Of a stretch of 64,000 nt of DNA, positions 33,073 to 42,732 are shown one piece after another; position 1 is the first letter of the stretch; every line of letters begins with the position of its first letter. Source of the DNA: Kribbella italica. GTDB taxonomy: Bacteria; Actinomycetota; Actinomycetes; Propionibacteriales; Kribbellaceae. Below the pieces are notes generated by a model, which was not told the origin of the DNA, searched no databases, and saw only the letters and a list, made by a program, of their open reading frames with translations. The stretch lies in assembly GCF_014205135.1 (NCBI RefSeq), contig NZ_JACHMY010000001.1, forward strand, positions 4,216,001 through 4,280,000. The letters run 5' to 3'. Both the position numbers and the translations under genes were made by a program.

Positions 33073-34734
33073 CTAGCCGTGCAGTGTCCGCAGCAGGCGC
33101 AGTGCCACCTGTACGTCGAGGGCGCGCTCCGGCTCCTGCCAGCCGTCGCCAAGCAGAGCGGTGATCCGATCCAGGCGCTGCTGGACCGTGTTGGGGTGGA
33201 TGTGCAGGGCCGTGGCGGCTCGGGTCGGGCTCTGCCCGGCGGCGAAGTAGGCCTCGAGCGTGCCGACCAGGTCGGTGCCTCGCTGGGAGTCGTAGGCGGT
33301 CACCGGTCCGAGGACGTGGGCGACGTGCGCCTTGACGTCGACGGTGGCTGCTCCGACCAGCCCGGCGACGCCCAGGTCGTCCGGTGTGGCTGCCTGGCCG
33401 GACTTGCCGAGGCGGAGCATGGTCGAAGCCAGCCGGGTCGCCTGCTGGTAGGTGTCGACGAGCGGCTGGCCCCAGCGCGCCGGACCGGTGATGGCAATCG
33501 TCAGCCCGCAGCGACGGGCGACGTCGTTCAGGGCTCGCGCTGTCGCGACCGTGTCGGGCTCGGCGAGCAGTAGCACGAGGTCACCGGCGTACGGGCCTGC
33601 TAGTACGAGGCGCAGTGAAGCAGGCAGACGAGCCAGTACGCCGGTGTGGTCGCCACGGCAGACCGCCACGACCAGCTGCGTCGGCAGACGCCGGGTCGGG
33701 TCGAGCAGCCGGAGCCGGTCAGCCAGCGCACGCGGGTCGGCGGTGCCGCTGACAGCATCAGCCAGCAGGTCGGCCTGCGCCCGCTGCGACTGCTCGGCCG
33801 CCTGCCGGCGGAACAGCAGGACGAGAGCCGTGACGACAGCAGCCCGCTCCACGATCCGCTGGTCCGCGGCGGGCAGCGAGGCCACTCCCCCGATCACCAG
33901 CGCACCCAGCCGCTCCCCCTGAGCCGTGACCGCCACCATCCAGCCCGAACCGCTCCGGACCAAGCGGCCCGAGTCAGACGCCGCAACAGCCTTGGCAGCA
34001 AGGGCCCTGTCGACCTGACCGGCCGCGGCAAGCTCGTTGCCCAGCGCATCGAACAGCACGACCCACACGTCCAGCAGCTCGGCCAGCGCGGCAGCGATCG
34101 CGTCGACGTCCCCTCCGGACAGCACGATGTCTGCGAACCGGTCGTGCGCAGCCGCGGCGTGCTCCACTCCGGCGTGAGCCTCCGACAACTGCTCCAGCGC
34201 TGCAGCTGTCTCAGCGGCGGCCCGGACCTGCACGATGGTCACCGCGGCCAGTGCCGCCAGCGAGCCGAGCAGGGCCACCTCGTCACGGCTGAAGGGCCGG
34301 GCGGTGCGGTTGGAGGCGAACAGCACGCCGACGAACGCGCCGTCCACGATCAGCGGCGTACCGAGGATGGCCACCAGGCCCTCCTCCCCGACGGCCGAGT
34401 CGATCGGTCCCGTGTGCCGGAAGCGGTGGTCGCTCGGGTAGTCGGCGGTCCAGTAGGGCTTGTGGGTCTCGGCGACCAGTCCGCCGAGTCCGGCGCCCAG
34501 CGGGAGGCGTACCTGCTGGAAGGTCGCCGAGATCGACCCGTCGGTGGCGCGCATGTAGGTGTCGCCGCGCGCGTCGTCGTACAGGGTCAGGTAGGCGACG
34601 TCGGTGCCGATCAGGGTGCGGGCGCGGTGCACGATGGTGTGCAGGACCCGTCCCGGGGCACGGGCCGACGCCAGCTCGAGAGCGATGTCCACCAGAGCGG
34701 TGAGCTCGGCTTCACGCTTCCGGCCGGCGTCCAT
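33073..34734 (-). CDS. GAF-domain PucR/CdaR-type transcriptional regulator
   Basis: The 553-aa protein has an N-terminal GAF domain (~20-170) that could sense a small molecule, a degenerate linker and middle region (~190-480), and a C-terminal PucR-type helix-turn-helix (YFAAGQSPTRAATALHIHPN and TVQQRLDRI, ~500-535). Regulators of this layout control catabolic operons and respond to the substrate. It is 10 nt downstream of the MHS transporter and co-directional with the 3-hydroxybutyrate dehydrogenase gene, so it probably controls that operon. Confidence 0.87.
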   Translation of the reverse strand: MDAGRKREAELTALVDIALELASARAPGRVLHTIVHRARTLIGTDVAYLTLYDDARGDTYMRATDGSISATFQQVRLPLGAGLGGLVAETHKPYWTADYPSDHRFRHTGPIDSAVGEEGLVAILGTPLIVDGAFVGVLFASNRTARPFSRDEVALLGSLAALAAVTIVQVRAAAETAAALEQLSEAHAGVEHAAAAHDRFADIVLSGGDVDAIAAALAELLDVWVVLFDALGNELAAAGQVDRALAAKAVAASDSGRLVRSGSGWMVAVTAQGERLGALVIGGVASLPAADQRIVERAAVVTALVLLFRRQAAEQSQRAQADLLADAVSGTADPRALADRLRLLDPTRRLPTQLVVAVCRGDHTGVLARLPASLRLVLAGPYAGDLVLLLAEPDTVATARALNDVARRCGLTIAITGPARWGQPLVDTYQQATRLASTMLRLGKSGQAATPDDLGVAGLVGAATVDVKAHVAHVLGPVTAYDSQRGTDLVGTLEAYFAAGQSPTRAATALHIHPNTVQQRLDRITALLGDGWQEPERALDVQVALRLLRTLHG

Positions 34735-34744
34735 GGCCCTCCTC

Positions 34745-36049
34745 CTACACCTGTGCGAGGTCTCGTTTGCTGGTCTCGCCGTAGCTCATCACGGCGACCA
34801 GCGAGATCACCGAACACACTGCCACGTAGATCGAGATCGCGTAGCCCGTGTCGTACGCCTTCAGCAGCGCGACCGCGATGAACGGCGCCAGGCCGCCCGC
34901 GACGATCGAGGCCAACTGGTAGCCGACCGAGACCCCGGAGTACCGGACTCTCGTCCCGAACAGCTCGGTGAAGAACGACGCCTGCGGCCCGTACATCGCG
35001 CCGTGCAGCACCAGCCCGACGGTCACCGCCAAGGTCGCCAGCGCGAAGTTCTTCGTGTCCACGAAGGCGATGAAGACGAACGCCCAGATCCCGACCCCGG
35101 CCGCGCCGAACAGGTACACCGGTTTGCGGCCGATCCGGTCCGACAGCGCGCCCCACAGCGGGATCGCGCAGAAGTGGATCGCCGCCGCGATCAGGACGGC
35201 GTTCAGCGCGAACGACTTGCCCAGCCCGAGGTGGTCCTTGGCGTACGTCGCGATCACGATCGTGAAGATGTAGTAGCTGACGTTCTCGGCCATCCGGGCG
35301 CCCATCGCGGTCAGGATCTCGCGCGGGTACTTGGTGATCACCTCGACGAACGGGATCTTCTCGCTCGGCTCCTGGTTGGCCCGCGCCTGCTTGAACAGCG
35401 GCGACTCCTCGATTCGCAGCCGCACCCACAGACCCACCAGAACCAGCACCGCGGACAGCAGGAACGGGATCCGCCAGCCCCATGAGTTGAACGCCGCGTC
35501 ACTCTGGAAGGCCGCGAGCCCCGCCAGGACGCCGTTCGCGATCAGCTGCCCGGCAGGCGCGCCGGCCTGCGGCCACGACGCCCAGAAACCACGCCGGGCC
35601 GGGTCGCCGTGCTCGGACACGATCAGCACCGCGCCACCCCACTCGCCGCCGAGCGCGAAGCCCTGGATCAGCCGCAGCACGGTCAGCAGGATCGGGGCCA
35701 GCGCACCGACCTGCGCGTACGTCGGCAGCAGCCCGATCGCGAAGGTGGCCAGACCCATCATCAGCAGCGACAGCACCAGCAGGTTCTTCCGGCCGATCCG
35801 GTCGCCGAAGTGGCCGAACACGACCCCGCCGATCGGCCGGGCGAAGAACCCGACCGCGAAGGTGGCGAAGCTGAGCAGGGTGCCGGTGAGCTGCTCGCCC
35901 TTGGGGAAGAACAGGTCGCCGAAGACGACGGACGCGGCGACGCCGTACAGGAAGAAGTCGTACCACTCGACGGTGGTGCCGACCAGGCTGGCGCCGACCA
36001 CGCGGGCGATCGGGGTCCGCTCGCGGACCGGTTCTGTGGACGTGGACAT
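34745..36049 (-). CDS. MHS-family MFS transporter
   Basis: The 434-aa, twelve-helix major facilitator is of the metabolite:H+ symporter type. Landmarks are the N-terminal VGTTVEWYDFFLYG, the loop GHFGDRIGRKNLLVLSLL between helices 2 and 3, the RLIQGFALGGEWGGA segment, and the equivalent SDRIGRKPVYLFG in the second half. MHS members import organic acids such as shikimate, ketoglutarate or citrate. Next to the 3-hydroxybutyrate dehydrogenase it is likely to import hydroxybutyrate or a related acid. Nine nt separate it from that gene. Confidence 0.92.
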   Translation of the reverse strand: MSTSTEPVRERTPIARVVGASLVGTTVEWYDFFLYGVAASVVFGDLFFPKGEQLTGTLLSFATFAVGFFARPIGGVVFGHFGDRIGRKNLLVLSLLMMGLATFAIGLLPTYAQVGALAPILLTVLRLIQGFALGGEWGGAVLIVSEHGDPARRGFWASWPQAGAPAGQLIANGVLAGLAAFQSDAAFNSWGWRIPFLLSAVLVLVGLWVRLRIEESPLFKQARANQEPSEKIPFVEVITKYPREILTAMGARMAENVSYYIFTIVIATYAKDHLGLGKSFALNAVLIAAAIHFCAIPLWGALSDRIGRKPVYLFGAAGVGIWAFVFIAFVDTKNFALATLAVTVGLVLHGAMYGPQASFFTELFGTRVRYSGVSVGYQLASIVAGGLAPFIAVALLKAYDTGYAISIYVAVCSVISLVAVMSYGETSKRDLAQV

Positions 36050-36058
36050 GCGGGCTCC

Positions 36059-36796
36059 TTAGTGGGCGGTCCAGCCGCCGTCGAGGACGAACGAGCTCCC
36101 CGTGAGTGAGGCCGACGACGGGCCGCAGAGCAGCGCGACCACCTCGGCGACCTCGGCCGGCTCGATCAGCCGCTTCACGGCGACCGGTTCGAGCAGGATC
36201 TTGTCCAGCACCTCCGCCTCGGTCAGGCCGTGGACGACGGCCTGGTCGGCGAGCTGGGCAGTGACCAGCGGCGTCCTCACGTACGCCGGGTTCACGCAGT
36301 TGCTGGTGACGCCGTGCGCGGCGCCCTCCAGCGCGACGACCTTGCTGAGGCCCTCGAGCCCGTGCTTGGCCGCGACGTACGCCGCCTTGAACGGGCTGGC
36401 CCGCAGGCCGTGCACCGAGCTGATGTTGACCACGCGGCCCCAGCCGGCGCCGTACATGTGCGGCAGGCTCTGCCGGATCAGGCGGAACGGTGACTCGAGC
36501 ATGAGCCGCAGGATGTAGCCGAACCGCTCCGGCGGGAACTGCTCGACCGGAGCGACCAGCTGGACACCCGCGTTGTTCACCAGCACGTCGACGTCGGTCG
36601 GCAGGTCCGGCAGCCGGTCCAGGTCGGACAGGTCGGCCTGTACGGCGTCGATGCCGTCACCGGCCACCGCCTGCAGCCCGTCGGCGTCGTAGTCGACCGC
36701 CACGACGCGCAGGCCCTCAGCGGCGAGCCGGTGGGCGCAGGCCGCGCCGATCCCGGACGCGGCGCCGGTGACTAGGGCACGACGTGGTGTGGTCAT
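36059..36796 (-). CDS. 3-hydroxybutyrate dehydrogenase-like SDR
   Basis: The 245-aa short-chain dehydrogenase has cofactor motif TGAASGIG (~10-17), NNAG, and catalytic Ser-Tyr-Lys (NISSVHG; YVAAK, ~150-154). The pattern LRLMLESPFRLIRQSLPHMY and INPAYV-like NPAYVRTPL resemble 3-hydroxybutyrate dehydrogenases, which interconvert 3-hydroxybutyrate and acetoacetate with NAD. ATG 36796 is chosen; the frame to 36865 adds an unsupported leader. It is first gene of an operon with the MHS transporter and PucR regulator. Confidence 0.83.
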   Translation of the reverse strand: MTTPRRALVTGAASGIGAACAHRLAAEGLRVVAVDYDADGLQAVAGDGIDAVQADLSDLDRLPDLPTDVDVLVNNAGVQLVAPVEQFPPERFGYILRLMLESPFRLIRQSLPHMYGAGWGRVVNISSVHGLRASPFKAAYVAAKHGLEGLSKVVALEGAAHGVTSNCVNPAYVRTPLVTAQLADQAVVHGLTEAEVLDKILLEPVAVKRLIEPAEVAEVVALLCGPSSASLTGSSFVLDGGWTAH

Positions 36797-36871
36797 GCGG
36801 AGACTGTAGGAAGCTGAATGCCTTGCAGCTATGGGCTGGCGGCACACAGCTGCGCCGCCAGCCATGTGCTG

Positions 36872-39100
36872 TCAGCGGATGAGCGGCACCTTCGACCAGT
36901 CGAGGTCGGAGCCGAGGTAGAAGCCCGTGTACGACGGCTGGTTGTACGTCGTCTGTTGCCGCGCCACCTCGACCCGGTACTGCAGGTCGTGCATCAGCGT
37001 GTACAGCTTCCGGTCCGTGCGCTCGGTGCTCAGGTAGATCCGGATGGCGCTGCTGTCCGCCGTACGGACCAGCAGTTCCTCCCGCCAGTCGCCGAAGATG
37101 TCGGCGACCAGCGACGGGTTGCCCTTGGTGCCGTTGTTGGTCAGCGTCCCCTCCGCGCTGAGCAGGGTCCCGCGCCGCCAGTCCTCGATGGTCGGCGTGG
37201 TGCCGTTCACGATCTGCGTAGTCATGTCAGCGGCCCAACGGATGCTCTGGTTGGTGCCGGGCATCGCCGTGCCGAGCGCATCGCCGTCGGCCGTCCGGAG
37301 TCGCATCGCCCAGGTCTCCAGCCCCGGCTGGTCCGGGAGGATGTCGCCGACCATGCCGCGGCCGGTGTCGCGTCCGGAGTACTCGCCGTAGATCACCTCA
37401 CCGGTCCAGGCGTCCCGCAGGGCGTACCCGTACGGCGCGGAGGTGGCGCCCTCGTGGACGGTGAAGATCTCCTTACCCGGTCGCTGCGGGTCGATGTCGG
37501 TCACGTGCATCGCGTCGCCGTGCCCGAGCCGGGCCAGCTCACCAGGAGCCGCACTACCCGGCGGGAGCACGTCCTTCGAGCTGTAGAGCACGCTGCCGTC
37601 GTCGTCGATGGTGGCGGAGCCGTAGACGATCTCCTGCCGCCCGTCGTCGTCCACGTCCGCCGCACTGAGCGAGTGGAACCCCTGCGTGGTGATCGACCCG
37701 TACGTCGGGTCGGTGCCGTCGCGGCCGTGCGGACTGTCGTTGAAGGGGTTGGTCATCGGGGTCCAGCCGCTGTCGATCGCCCAGCCCTTGGTGATCCGGT
37801 GGCCGTTCCAGCCGTACGTCGCGAGCGTCGTACGGGTGTAGTAGCCGCGGGCGAACACAGCTGACGGGTGCTTGCCGTCCAGGTAGGCCACGCCGGCCAG
37901 GAAGCGGTCGACCCGATTGCCGGGCTCGATGCGGGCCATCGCGTAGTCGCCCCAGCGGAGTCCGTCGTCGGTCCGTCCGGGCTCGTAGCGGATGGTCTGG
38001 AGCTCCTTGCCGTCGGAGCCGCGGAAGACGCTCAGGTACTCGGGTCCGCTGAGGATGAAGCCCTCGAAGGACCGCAGCTGGTTACGGGCGCTCCGGGCCG
38101 GCGCGTAGACGTCCATGAAGTGGTCGACCAGCGCCTGGGCATCAGTGGTGTTCAGCGGATAGCTGTACCGGTTGGGGATGCCGAAGGCCGCCTCCAGCGT
38201 CGCGGGCCACTGGCCGCTCTTCACCTCCGGCTGCTGCTTCCACTGGAGGAACAAGTCGACCAGGTGGTCGTAGTAGTCGGCCTTGCTGACCCGGTAGTCG
38301 TCCTGGTTGCTGTAGCCGGCCCGGCGATCAGCAGCGGGCATGGTGATGTACCGCTGGGACTTGACCCGGCCGGAGCGGTCGTATGTCGTCAGCTTGGTAC
38401 CGGGCGCGGTCTTGAGCATCGTCTCCGACCGGCCGTCGCCGTCGAAGTCGTAGACCAGCACCTGGGTGTAGTGCGCTCCGGCCCGGATGTTCACGCCCAG
38501 GTCGAGCCGGTGGAGCAGGGTGCCGTCGGTCTCGTACGTGTCGACGTACACGTTGCCGGTGTAGCCGACCTGCGACACGTCCTTGGCGTTCGACGGGTTC
38601 CAGACCACGACGTACTCGTACTGGCCGTCGCCGTCCACGTCGCCGACGCTCATGTCGCCCGCTGAGTAGGTGTAGGTCTCACCGACCGGAGTGACACCGT
38701 CGGCGGGCTTGCGCAGCGGCAGCTCGGTGTAGCCGTTGGCCCACGGGGTGACGGTGGCACTGCGGTCCCGCTCCCGGCCGTTGACCAGCGAGACGACGCG
38801 GTAGCGGGAGGTCGGCGTACCGGCCGGGTCGACGTAGTTGGTGCTGTCGGTGACCTTGGCGATCCGGCGGCCGTCCCGGTAGACGGCGAAGTCCGTACCG
38901 GTCAGGCCGTGGCCGGAGTGGCCGGTCGCCTCGGGGCCGAGCAGGCGCCAGCTGAGGAAGACGCCCTCGCTGGTACTGGTCGCGACCAGACCGCGGTCGA
39001 GGTGCTCCAGGTCAGATCCGGAGTGAGATGCGGCACTGGCCTGAGTCGGCGGCAGCAGCAGCGCGAGTGAGGTCAGCAGGACGGTGAGTTTGGAAAGCAT
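36872..39100 (-). CDS. Secreted rhamnogalacturonan lyase (PL11)
   Basis: The 742-aa protein starts at ATG 39100 with a signal peptide (SKLTVLLTSLALLLPPTQASA) and spacing to GAGGG of about 9 nt. A fibronectin-like N-terminal portion leads into a beta-propeller with repeated Asp-rich calcium loops (GDVDGDGQYEYVVVW, YDFDGDGRSETMLKT, ADVDDDGRQEIVYG). These are characteristic of PL11 lyases (YesW/YesX), which cleave the rhamnogalacturonan I backbone of pectin by beta-elimination. It is extracellular. No pectin-utilisation neighbours are seen, so it stands alone. Confidence 0.92.
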   Translation of the reverse strand: MLSKLTVLLTSLALLLPPTQASAASHSGSDLEHLDRGLVATSTSEGVFLSWRLLGPEATGHSGHGLTGTDFAVYRDGRRIAKVTDSTNYVDPAGTPTSRYRVVSLVNGRERDRSATVTPWANGYTELPLRKPADGVTPVGETYTYSAGDMSVGDVDGDGQYEYVVVWNPSNAKDVSQVGYTGNVYVDTYETDGTLLHRLDLGVNIRAGAHYTQVLVYDFDGDGRSETMLKTAPGTKLTTYDRSGRVKSQRYITMPAADRRAGYSNQDDYRVSKADYYDHLVDLFLQWKQQPEVKSGQWPATLEAAFGIPNRYSYPLNTTDAQALVDHFMDVYAPARSARNQLRSFEGFILSGPEYLSVFRGSDGKELQTIRYEPGRTDDGLRWGDYAMARIEPGNRVDRFLAGVAYLDGKHPSAVFARGYYTRTTLATYGWNGHRITKGWAIDSGWTPMTNPFNDSPHGRDGTDPTYGSITTQGFHSLSAADVDDDGRQEIVYGSATIDDDGSVLYSSKDVLPPGSAAPGELARLGHGDAMHVTDIDPQRPGKEIFTVHEGATSAPYGYALRDAWTGEVIYGEYSGRDTGRGMVGDILPDQPGLETWAMRLRTADGDALGTAMPGTNQSIRWAADMTTQIVNGTTPTIEDWRRGTLLSAEGTLTNNGTKGNPSLVADIFGDWREELLVRTADSSAIRIYLSTERTDRKLYTLMHDLQYRVEVARQQTTYNQPSYTGFYLGSDLDWSKVPLIR

Positions 39101-39269
39101 GAGCGGATCCCTCGGGCGGAGTGGCGGCGGCAAACGCTTTCCTCAGCACGCTAGGGCGCGGGTCGCCGCGCTGTCGAGACTTCTGTCCGCTATCGGCCGT
39201 CACCTGACCGCAACCACAGCGACGCCTATCAACAAGGCCTGTGCTGATAGGAAGATTTACAGTTGAACC

Positions 39270-41531
39270 ATGGTCGACATCGAACAGCCGAAGAAGAAAG
39301 CGGCCGGCGTACCGGCCGTGCTCTCGTCGTTCAAGTTCGGGTTCCGCGAGATGGGCCCGGCGCGGACCGGCAAGGTGTTCTTGAAGATGAACCAGGACGG
39401 CGGCTTCGACTGCCCGTCCTGCGCCTGGCCCGATCCCGACCACAAGCGCAAGCACGCCGCCGAGTTCTGCGAGAACGGCGCCAAGGCGGTGGCCTGGGAG
39501 GCGACCCGCAAGAAGGTGCCACGGGCCTTCTTCGCCGAGCACTCGATCGACGAGCTGAACCGGATCTCCGAGTTCGAGCTGGGCAAGCTCGGCCGGATCA
39601 CCGAGCCGATGCTGCTGCGGGCCGGCGCCGACCACTACGAGCCGGTCGGCTGGGACGAGGCGCTGCACGTCGTCGCGCGGCACCTGCGCGCGCTGGACGA
39701 CCCGGACGACGCCGTCTTCTACACGTCGGGCCGGACCAGTAACGAGGCCGCGTTCCTCTACCAGCTGCTCGTGCGCGCGTACGGCACGAACAACCTGCCC
39801 GACTGCTCGAACATGTGCCACGAATCCTCCGGTACGGCGCTCACCCGCGTGATCGGCAGCGGCAAGGGCGCGGTCACACTGGAGATGCTCGAGGAGGCCG
39901 AGCTGATCGTCGTGGTCGGCCAGAACCCGGGCACCAACGCGCCCCGGATGCTCAGCCACCTGGAGATCGCCAAGAAGCGCGGCGCCGACATCGTCTCAGT
40001 GAACCCGCTGCCTGAGCCCGGCCTGATGAACTTCAAGAACCCGCAGCGCCCGTCCGGCTGGGTCGGCAAGGGCACCGCGCTGACCGACCAGCACCTGCAG
40101 ATCCGGATCGGTGGCGACCAGGCGCTGTTCCTCGCCGTCGGCCATCTGCTGCTCGAGGCCGAGGCGGCCGCGCCGGGGACCGTTCTGGACAAGGCGTTCA
40201 TCGAGTCGCACACCAGCGGGTACGAGCTGTACTCCAAGCACAACGCGGACCTGGACTGGCCGGCCGTCGAGCAGGCGACCGGCCTGAACCGGGCCGAGAT
40301 CGAGGAGTTCACCCAGCGCTTCCTCACGTCGAAGGCGACGGTGATCTGCTGGGCGATGGGCCTGACCCAGCACCGCGAGGCGGTCGCGACGATCACCGAG
40401 ATCGTCAACGTGCTGCTCCTGCAGGGCAACATCGGCAAGCCCGGCGCCGGGCCGTGCCCGGTCCGCGGGCACTCCAACGTGCAGGGCGACCGCAGCATGG
40501 GCATCTGGGAGCAGATGCCGGCCAGGTTCCACGACAAGCTGGACGCCGAGTTCGCGTTCACGTCGCCGCGTGAGCACGGCATCGACGCGGCGCAGACCGT
40601 GCAGCGGCTGCGGGCGAACGACGTACGGGTGTTCTTCGCGATGGGCGGCAACTTCGCGATGGCCACGCCGGACACCGACGTCGTGCACCAGGGGCTGCGG
40701 GCGTGCGACCTGACCGTGCACGTGTCCACGAAGCTGAACAAGTCCCACATGGTGCCCGGCAAGGAGGCGCTGATCCTGCCGACGCTCGGCCGGACCGACC
40801 ACGACCGGACCGTGCTCGGGCCGCAGTCGGTGACGGTCGAGGACTCCCAGGGCGCCGTGCACCTGTCGACCGGGAACCTGCACCCGCCGAGCCCCGACCT
40901 GCTGTCCGAGGTCGGCATCGTCTGCGCGCTCGGCGAGCTGCTGGTGCCGGACGTCGGGGAGATCCCGTGGGCCGACTTCGCCAAGGACTACAGCCTGGTC
41001 CGGCAGCGGATCGGCCGGGTCTGCGACGGCTACGAGAACTTCGAGGCCCGGCTGCGGGCGAACGAGGGGGGCTTCCTGCTCGCGCACGCCGCCCGGGACA
41101 AGCGCGAGTTCCGCACCTCCGACGCGAAGGCCCAGTTCAGCGCGAACGACCTGACCTGGCTGCCGACCGAGCCGGGACGCCTGCTGCTGCAGACGATGCG
41201 CAGCCACGACCAGTTCAACACCACGATCTACGGGCTCGAGGACCGCTACCGCGGGGTGCACGGGACGCGCGAGGTGGTGTTCGTGAACCCGTCCGACCTG
41301 GCCGACCTCGGGCTCGAGGACGGTCAGTACGTCGACATCGTGAGCGAGTTCGCCGGGGTGGAGCGGCGGGCGGCGGGCTTCCGGCTCGTCTCGTACCCGA
41401 CCGCTCGGGGTTGCGTCGCGGCGTACTACCCGGAGACCAACGTGCTGATGTCGGCCGACGACGTCGCCAAGGGCAGCAACACCCCGGTGGCCAAGGGCCT
41501 CACGGTCCGGCTGGAGCCAGCCGTTTCCTGA
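39270..41531 (+). CDS. FdhF/YdeP family molybdopterin oxidoreductase
   Basis: The 753-aa molybdopterin-dependent oxidoreductase is related to formate dehydrogenase H and E. coli YdeP. The N-terminal FDCPSCAWPDP keeps only a CxxC pair rather than the four-Cys cluster site. Conserved blocks include FYTSGRTSNEAAFLYQLLVRAYGTNNLPDCSNMCHESSG, described here in parts: TSGRTSNEAAF (~154) and NNLPDCSNMCHESSG (~175), and GNIGKPGAGPCPVRGHSNVQG in the middle. The substrate is unknown. Its 3' end overlaps the convergent MFS gene by 32 nt. Its cofactor need fits the moaE gene 9 kb away. Confidence 0.9.
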   Translation: MVDIEQPKKKAAGVPAVLSSFKFGFREMGPARTGKVFLKMNQDGGFDCPSCAWPDPDHKRKHAAEFCENGAKAVAWEATRKKVPRAFFAEHSIDELNRISEFELGKLGRITEPMLLRAGADHYEPVGWDEALHVVARHLRALDDPDDAVFYTSGRTSNEAAFLYQLLVRAYGTNNLPDCSNMCHESSGTALTRVIGSGKGAVTLEMLEEAELIVVVGQNPGTNAPRMLSHLEIAKKRGADIVSVNPLPEPGLMNFKNPQRPSGWVGKGTALTDQHLQIRIGGDQALFLAVGHLLLEAEAAAPGTVLDKAFIESHTSGYELYSKHNADLDWPAVEQATGLNRAEIEEFTQRFLTSKATVICWAMGLTQHREAVATITEIVNVLLLQGNIGKPGAGPCPVRGHSNVQGDRSMGIWEQMPARFHDKLDAEFAFTSPREHGIDAAQTVQRLRANDVRVFFAMGGNFAMATPDTDVVHQGLRACDLTVHVSTKLNKSHMVPGKEALILPTLGRTDHDRTVLGPQSVTVEDSQGAVHLSTGNLHPPSPDLLSEVGIVCALGELLVPDVGEIPWADFAKDYSLVRQRIGRVCDGYENFEARLRANEGGFLLAHAARDKREFRTSDAKAQFSANDLTWLPTEPGRLLLQTMRSHDQFNTTIYGLEDRYRGVHGTREVVFVNPSDLADLGLEDGQYVDIVSEFAGVERRAAGFRLVSYPTARGCVAAYYPETNVLMSADDVAKGSNTPVAKGLTVRLEPAVS

Positions 41532-42669
41532 ACCACGGCTGGAGGCTCGCCAGTACTACGGCAGTTGCGGCGCTGGCGAGCCAGAGGCCTTCGGGGCCTG
41601 CTGCCTTCAGGAGCTGGGTCGCGGTCAGCGGGGCGATGGTTGTCGCGATGCCCCAGCTGAGGCCGAAGACGGCCAGGTACCGACCTCTTGCATGGTCGGG
41701 AGCCAGGCCTGAGGCCTGGGTGAGGTAGCGGGTGAGCAGGAACAGGTCGCCCAGGCTCCAGAGGACTGTGGCGAGCAGGAAGACCGTGAGGCTGTGCGCG
41801 AAGGCTGTGACGACCAGGCCTGCGGCCAGCAGGCCGTAGCCGATGGCGATCGAGCGGAAGTCGTCCAGGCGCTGCACGCGGAGCAGACGCTGGGCGAGGA
41901 TCAGCGTGACCGCGGAGACGGCCAGGATGAAGCCGGTGCCCGACTCGGGCAGGCCCTGGTCGAGCAGGGTGAGCGGGATGCCGATGACCAGCTGCATGTA
42001 GATGGTGGCGAACACCGTGCCACTACCCAGCAGCAGGAGCAGTCTTCGATCTCGCCACACGGTTTCTGAGACTTGGGGGCGAGGGGCTTGCCGTGCGTCT
42101 GCCGGCAGGGCCAGTGCGACCAGTACAGCGCAGGCCAAGCAGGTGATCGCGTCGGCGACGAACAGCCAGCGCAGGTCGAAGTGGCTGACCGCGGCCGCAA
42201 GCAGACCAGCCAGCACACCGGCAGCCGCCATCGCCGCACCCAGCAGCCCGTACGCCGTGGGCCGGTCGGCCGGCTCGGTGACGTCGGCGATGGTCGCCTG
42301 ACTGGGCGGCTCGTAGATCTCGAAGGCCAGGCCGAGCAGGACAGTCGCCAGTACGGCGGACCAGAGCTCGTCGCTCAGGGCGATCCAGAGTTGGGCGACG
42401 GCGCAGCCGGTCAGGCCGAGCACGATCGTGCGCCGGCGGCCGAACCGATCCGCGAGCTGGCCGCCGAGCAGACGGGACGGGATGGTCGCGGCGCCGAAGA
42501 CGGCGAGGATCAGCCCGGTCTGCGCCAGCGAGGCGCCGAACTCGACCGTCAGCACGACACCGAGGAACGGCAGCGTGAACGCGCCGATCTTGTTGACCGC
42601 GCGGGCCCCGACGAGGACCCAGACGGTCGGCGACAGTCCTCGCCAGGACACGGGTGCCGTGATGCTCAT
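41500..42669 (-). CDS. MFS transporter (drug-efflux-like)
   Basis: The 389-aa protein has about twelve membrane helices, with the loop LADRFGRRRTIVLG between helices 2 and 3 and the helix-5 segment YGLLGAAMAAAGVLAGLL. ATG 42669 is preferred because GGAGG lies 6 nt upstream; an ATG at 42681 precedes the site. It is divergent, across ~60 bp, from a CGNR-type protein that probably regulates it. Substrate unknown; efflux of a small toxic compound is the usual role. Confidence 0.87.
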   Translation of the reverse strand: MSITAPVSWRGLSPTVWVLVGARAVNKIGAFTLPFLGVVLTVEFGASLAQTGLILAVFGAATIPSRLLGGQLADRFGRRRTIVLGLTGCAVAQLWIALSDELWSAVLATVLLGLAFEIYEPPSQATIADVTEPADRPTAYGLLGAAMAAAGVLAGLLAAAVSHFDLRWLFVADAITCLACAVLVALALPADARQAPRPQVSETVWRDRRLLLLLGSGTVFATIYMQLVIGIPLTLLDQGLPESGTGFILAVSAVTLILAQRLLRVQRLDDFRSIAIGYGLLAAGLVVTAFAHSLTVFLLATVLWSLGDLFLLTRYLTQASGLAPDHARGRYLAVFGLSWGIATTIAPLTATQLLKAAGPEGLWLASAATAVVLASLQPWFRKRLAPAGP

Positions 42670-42732
42670 CGACGCCTCCATGACTGTCTAAACGGGTATG
42701 GTTAGTCACGTGAGACCTTACGGAGGCAGGTC

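Noticed and set aside
36872..39100. Pectin-utilisation cluster around the PL11 lyase
   Set aside because: Neighbours are a hydroxybutyrate operon and a molybdoenzyme; no transporter or glycoside hydrolase for rhamnogalacturonan is present.
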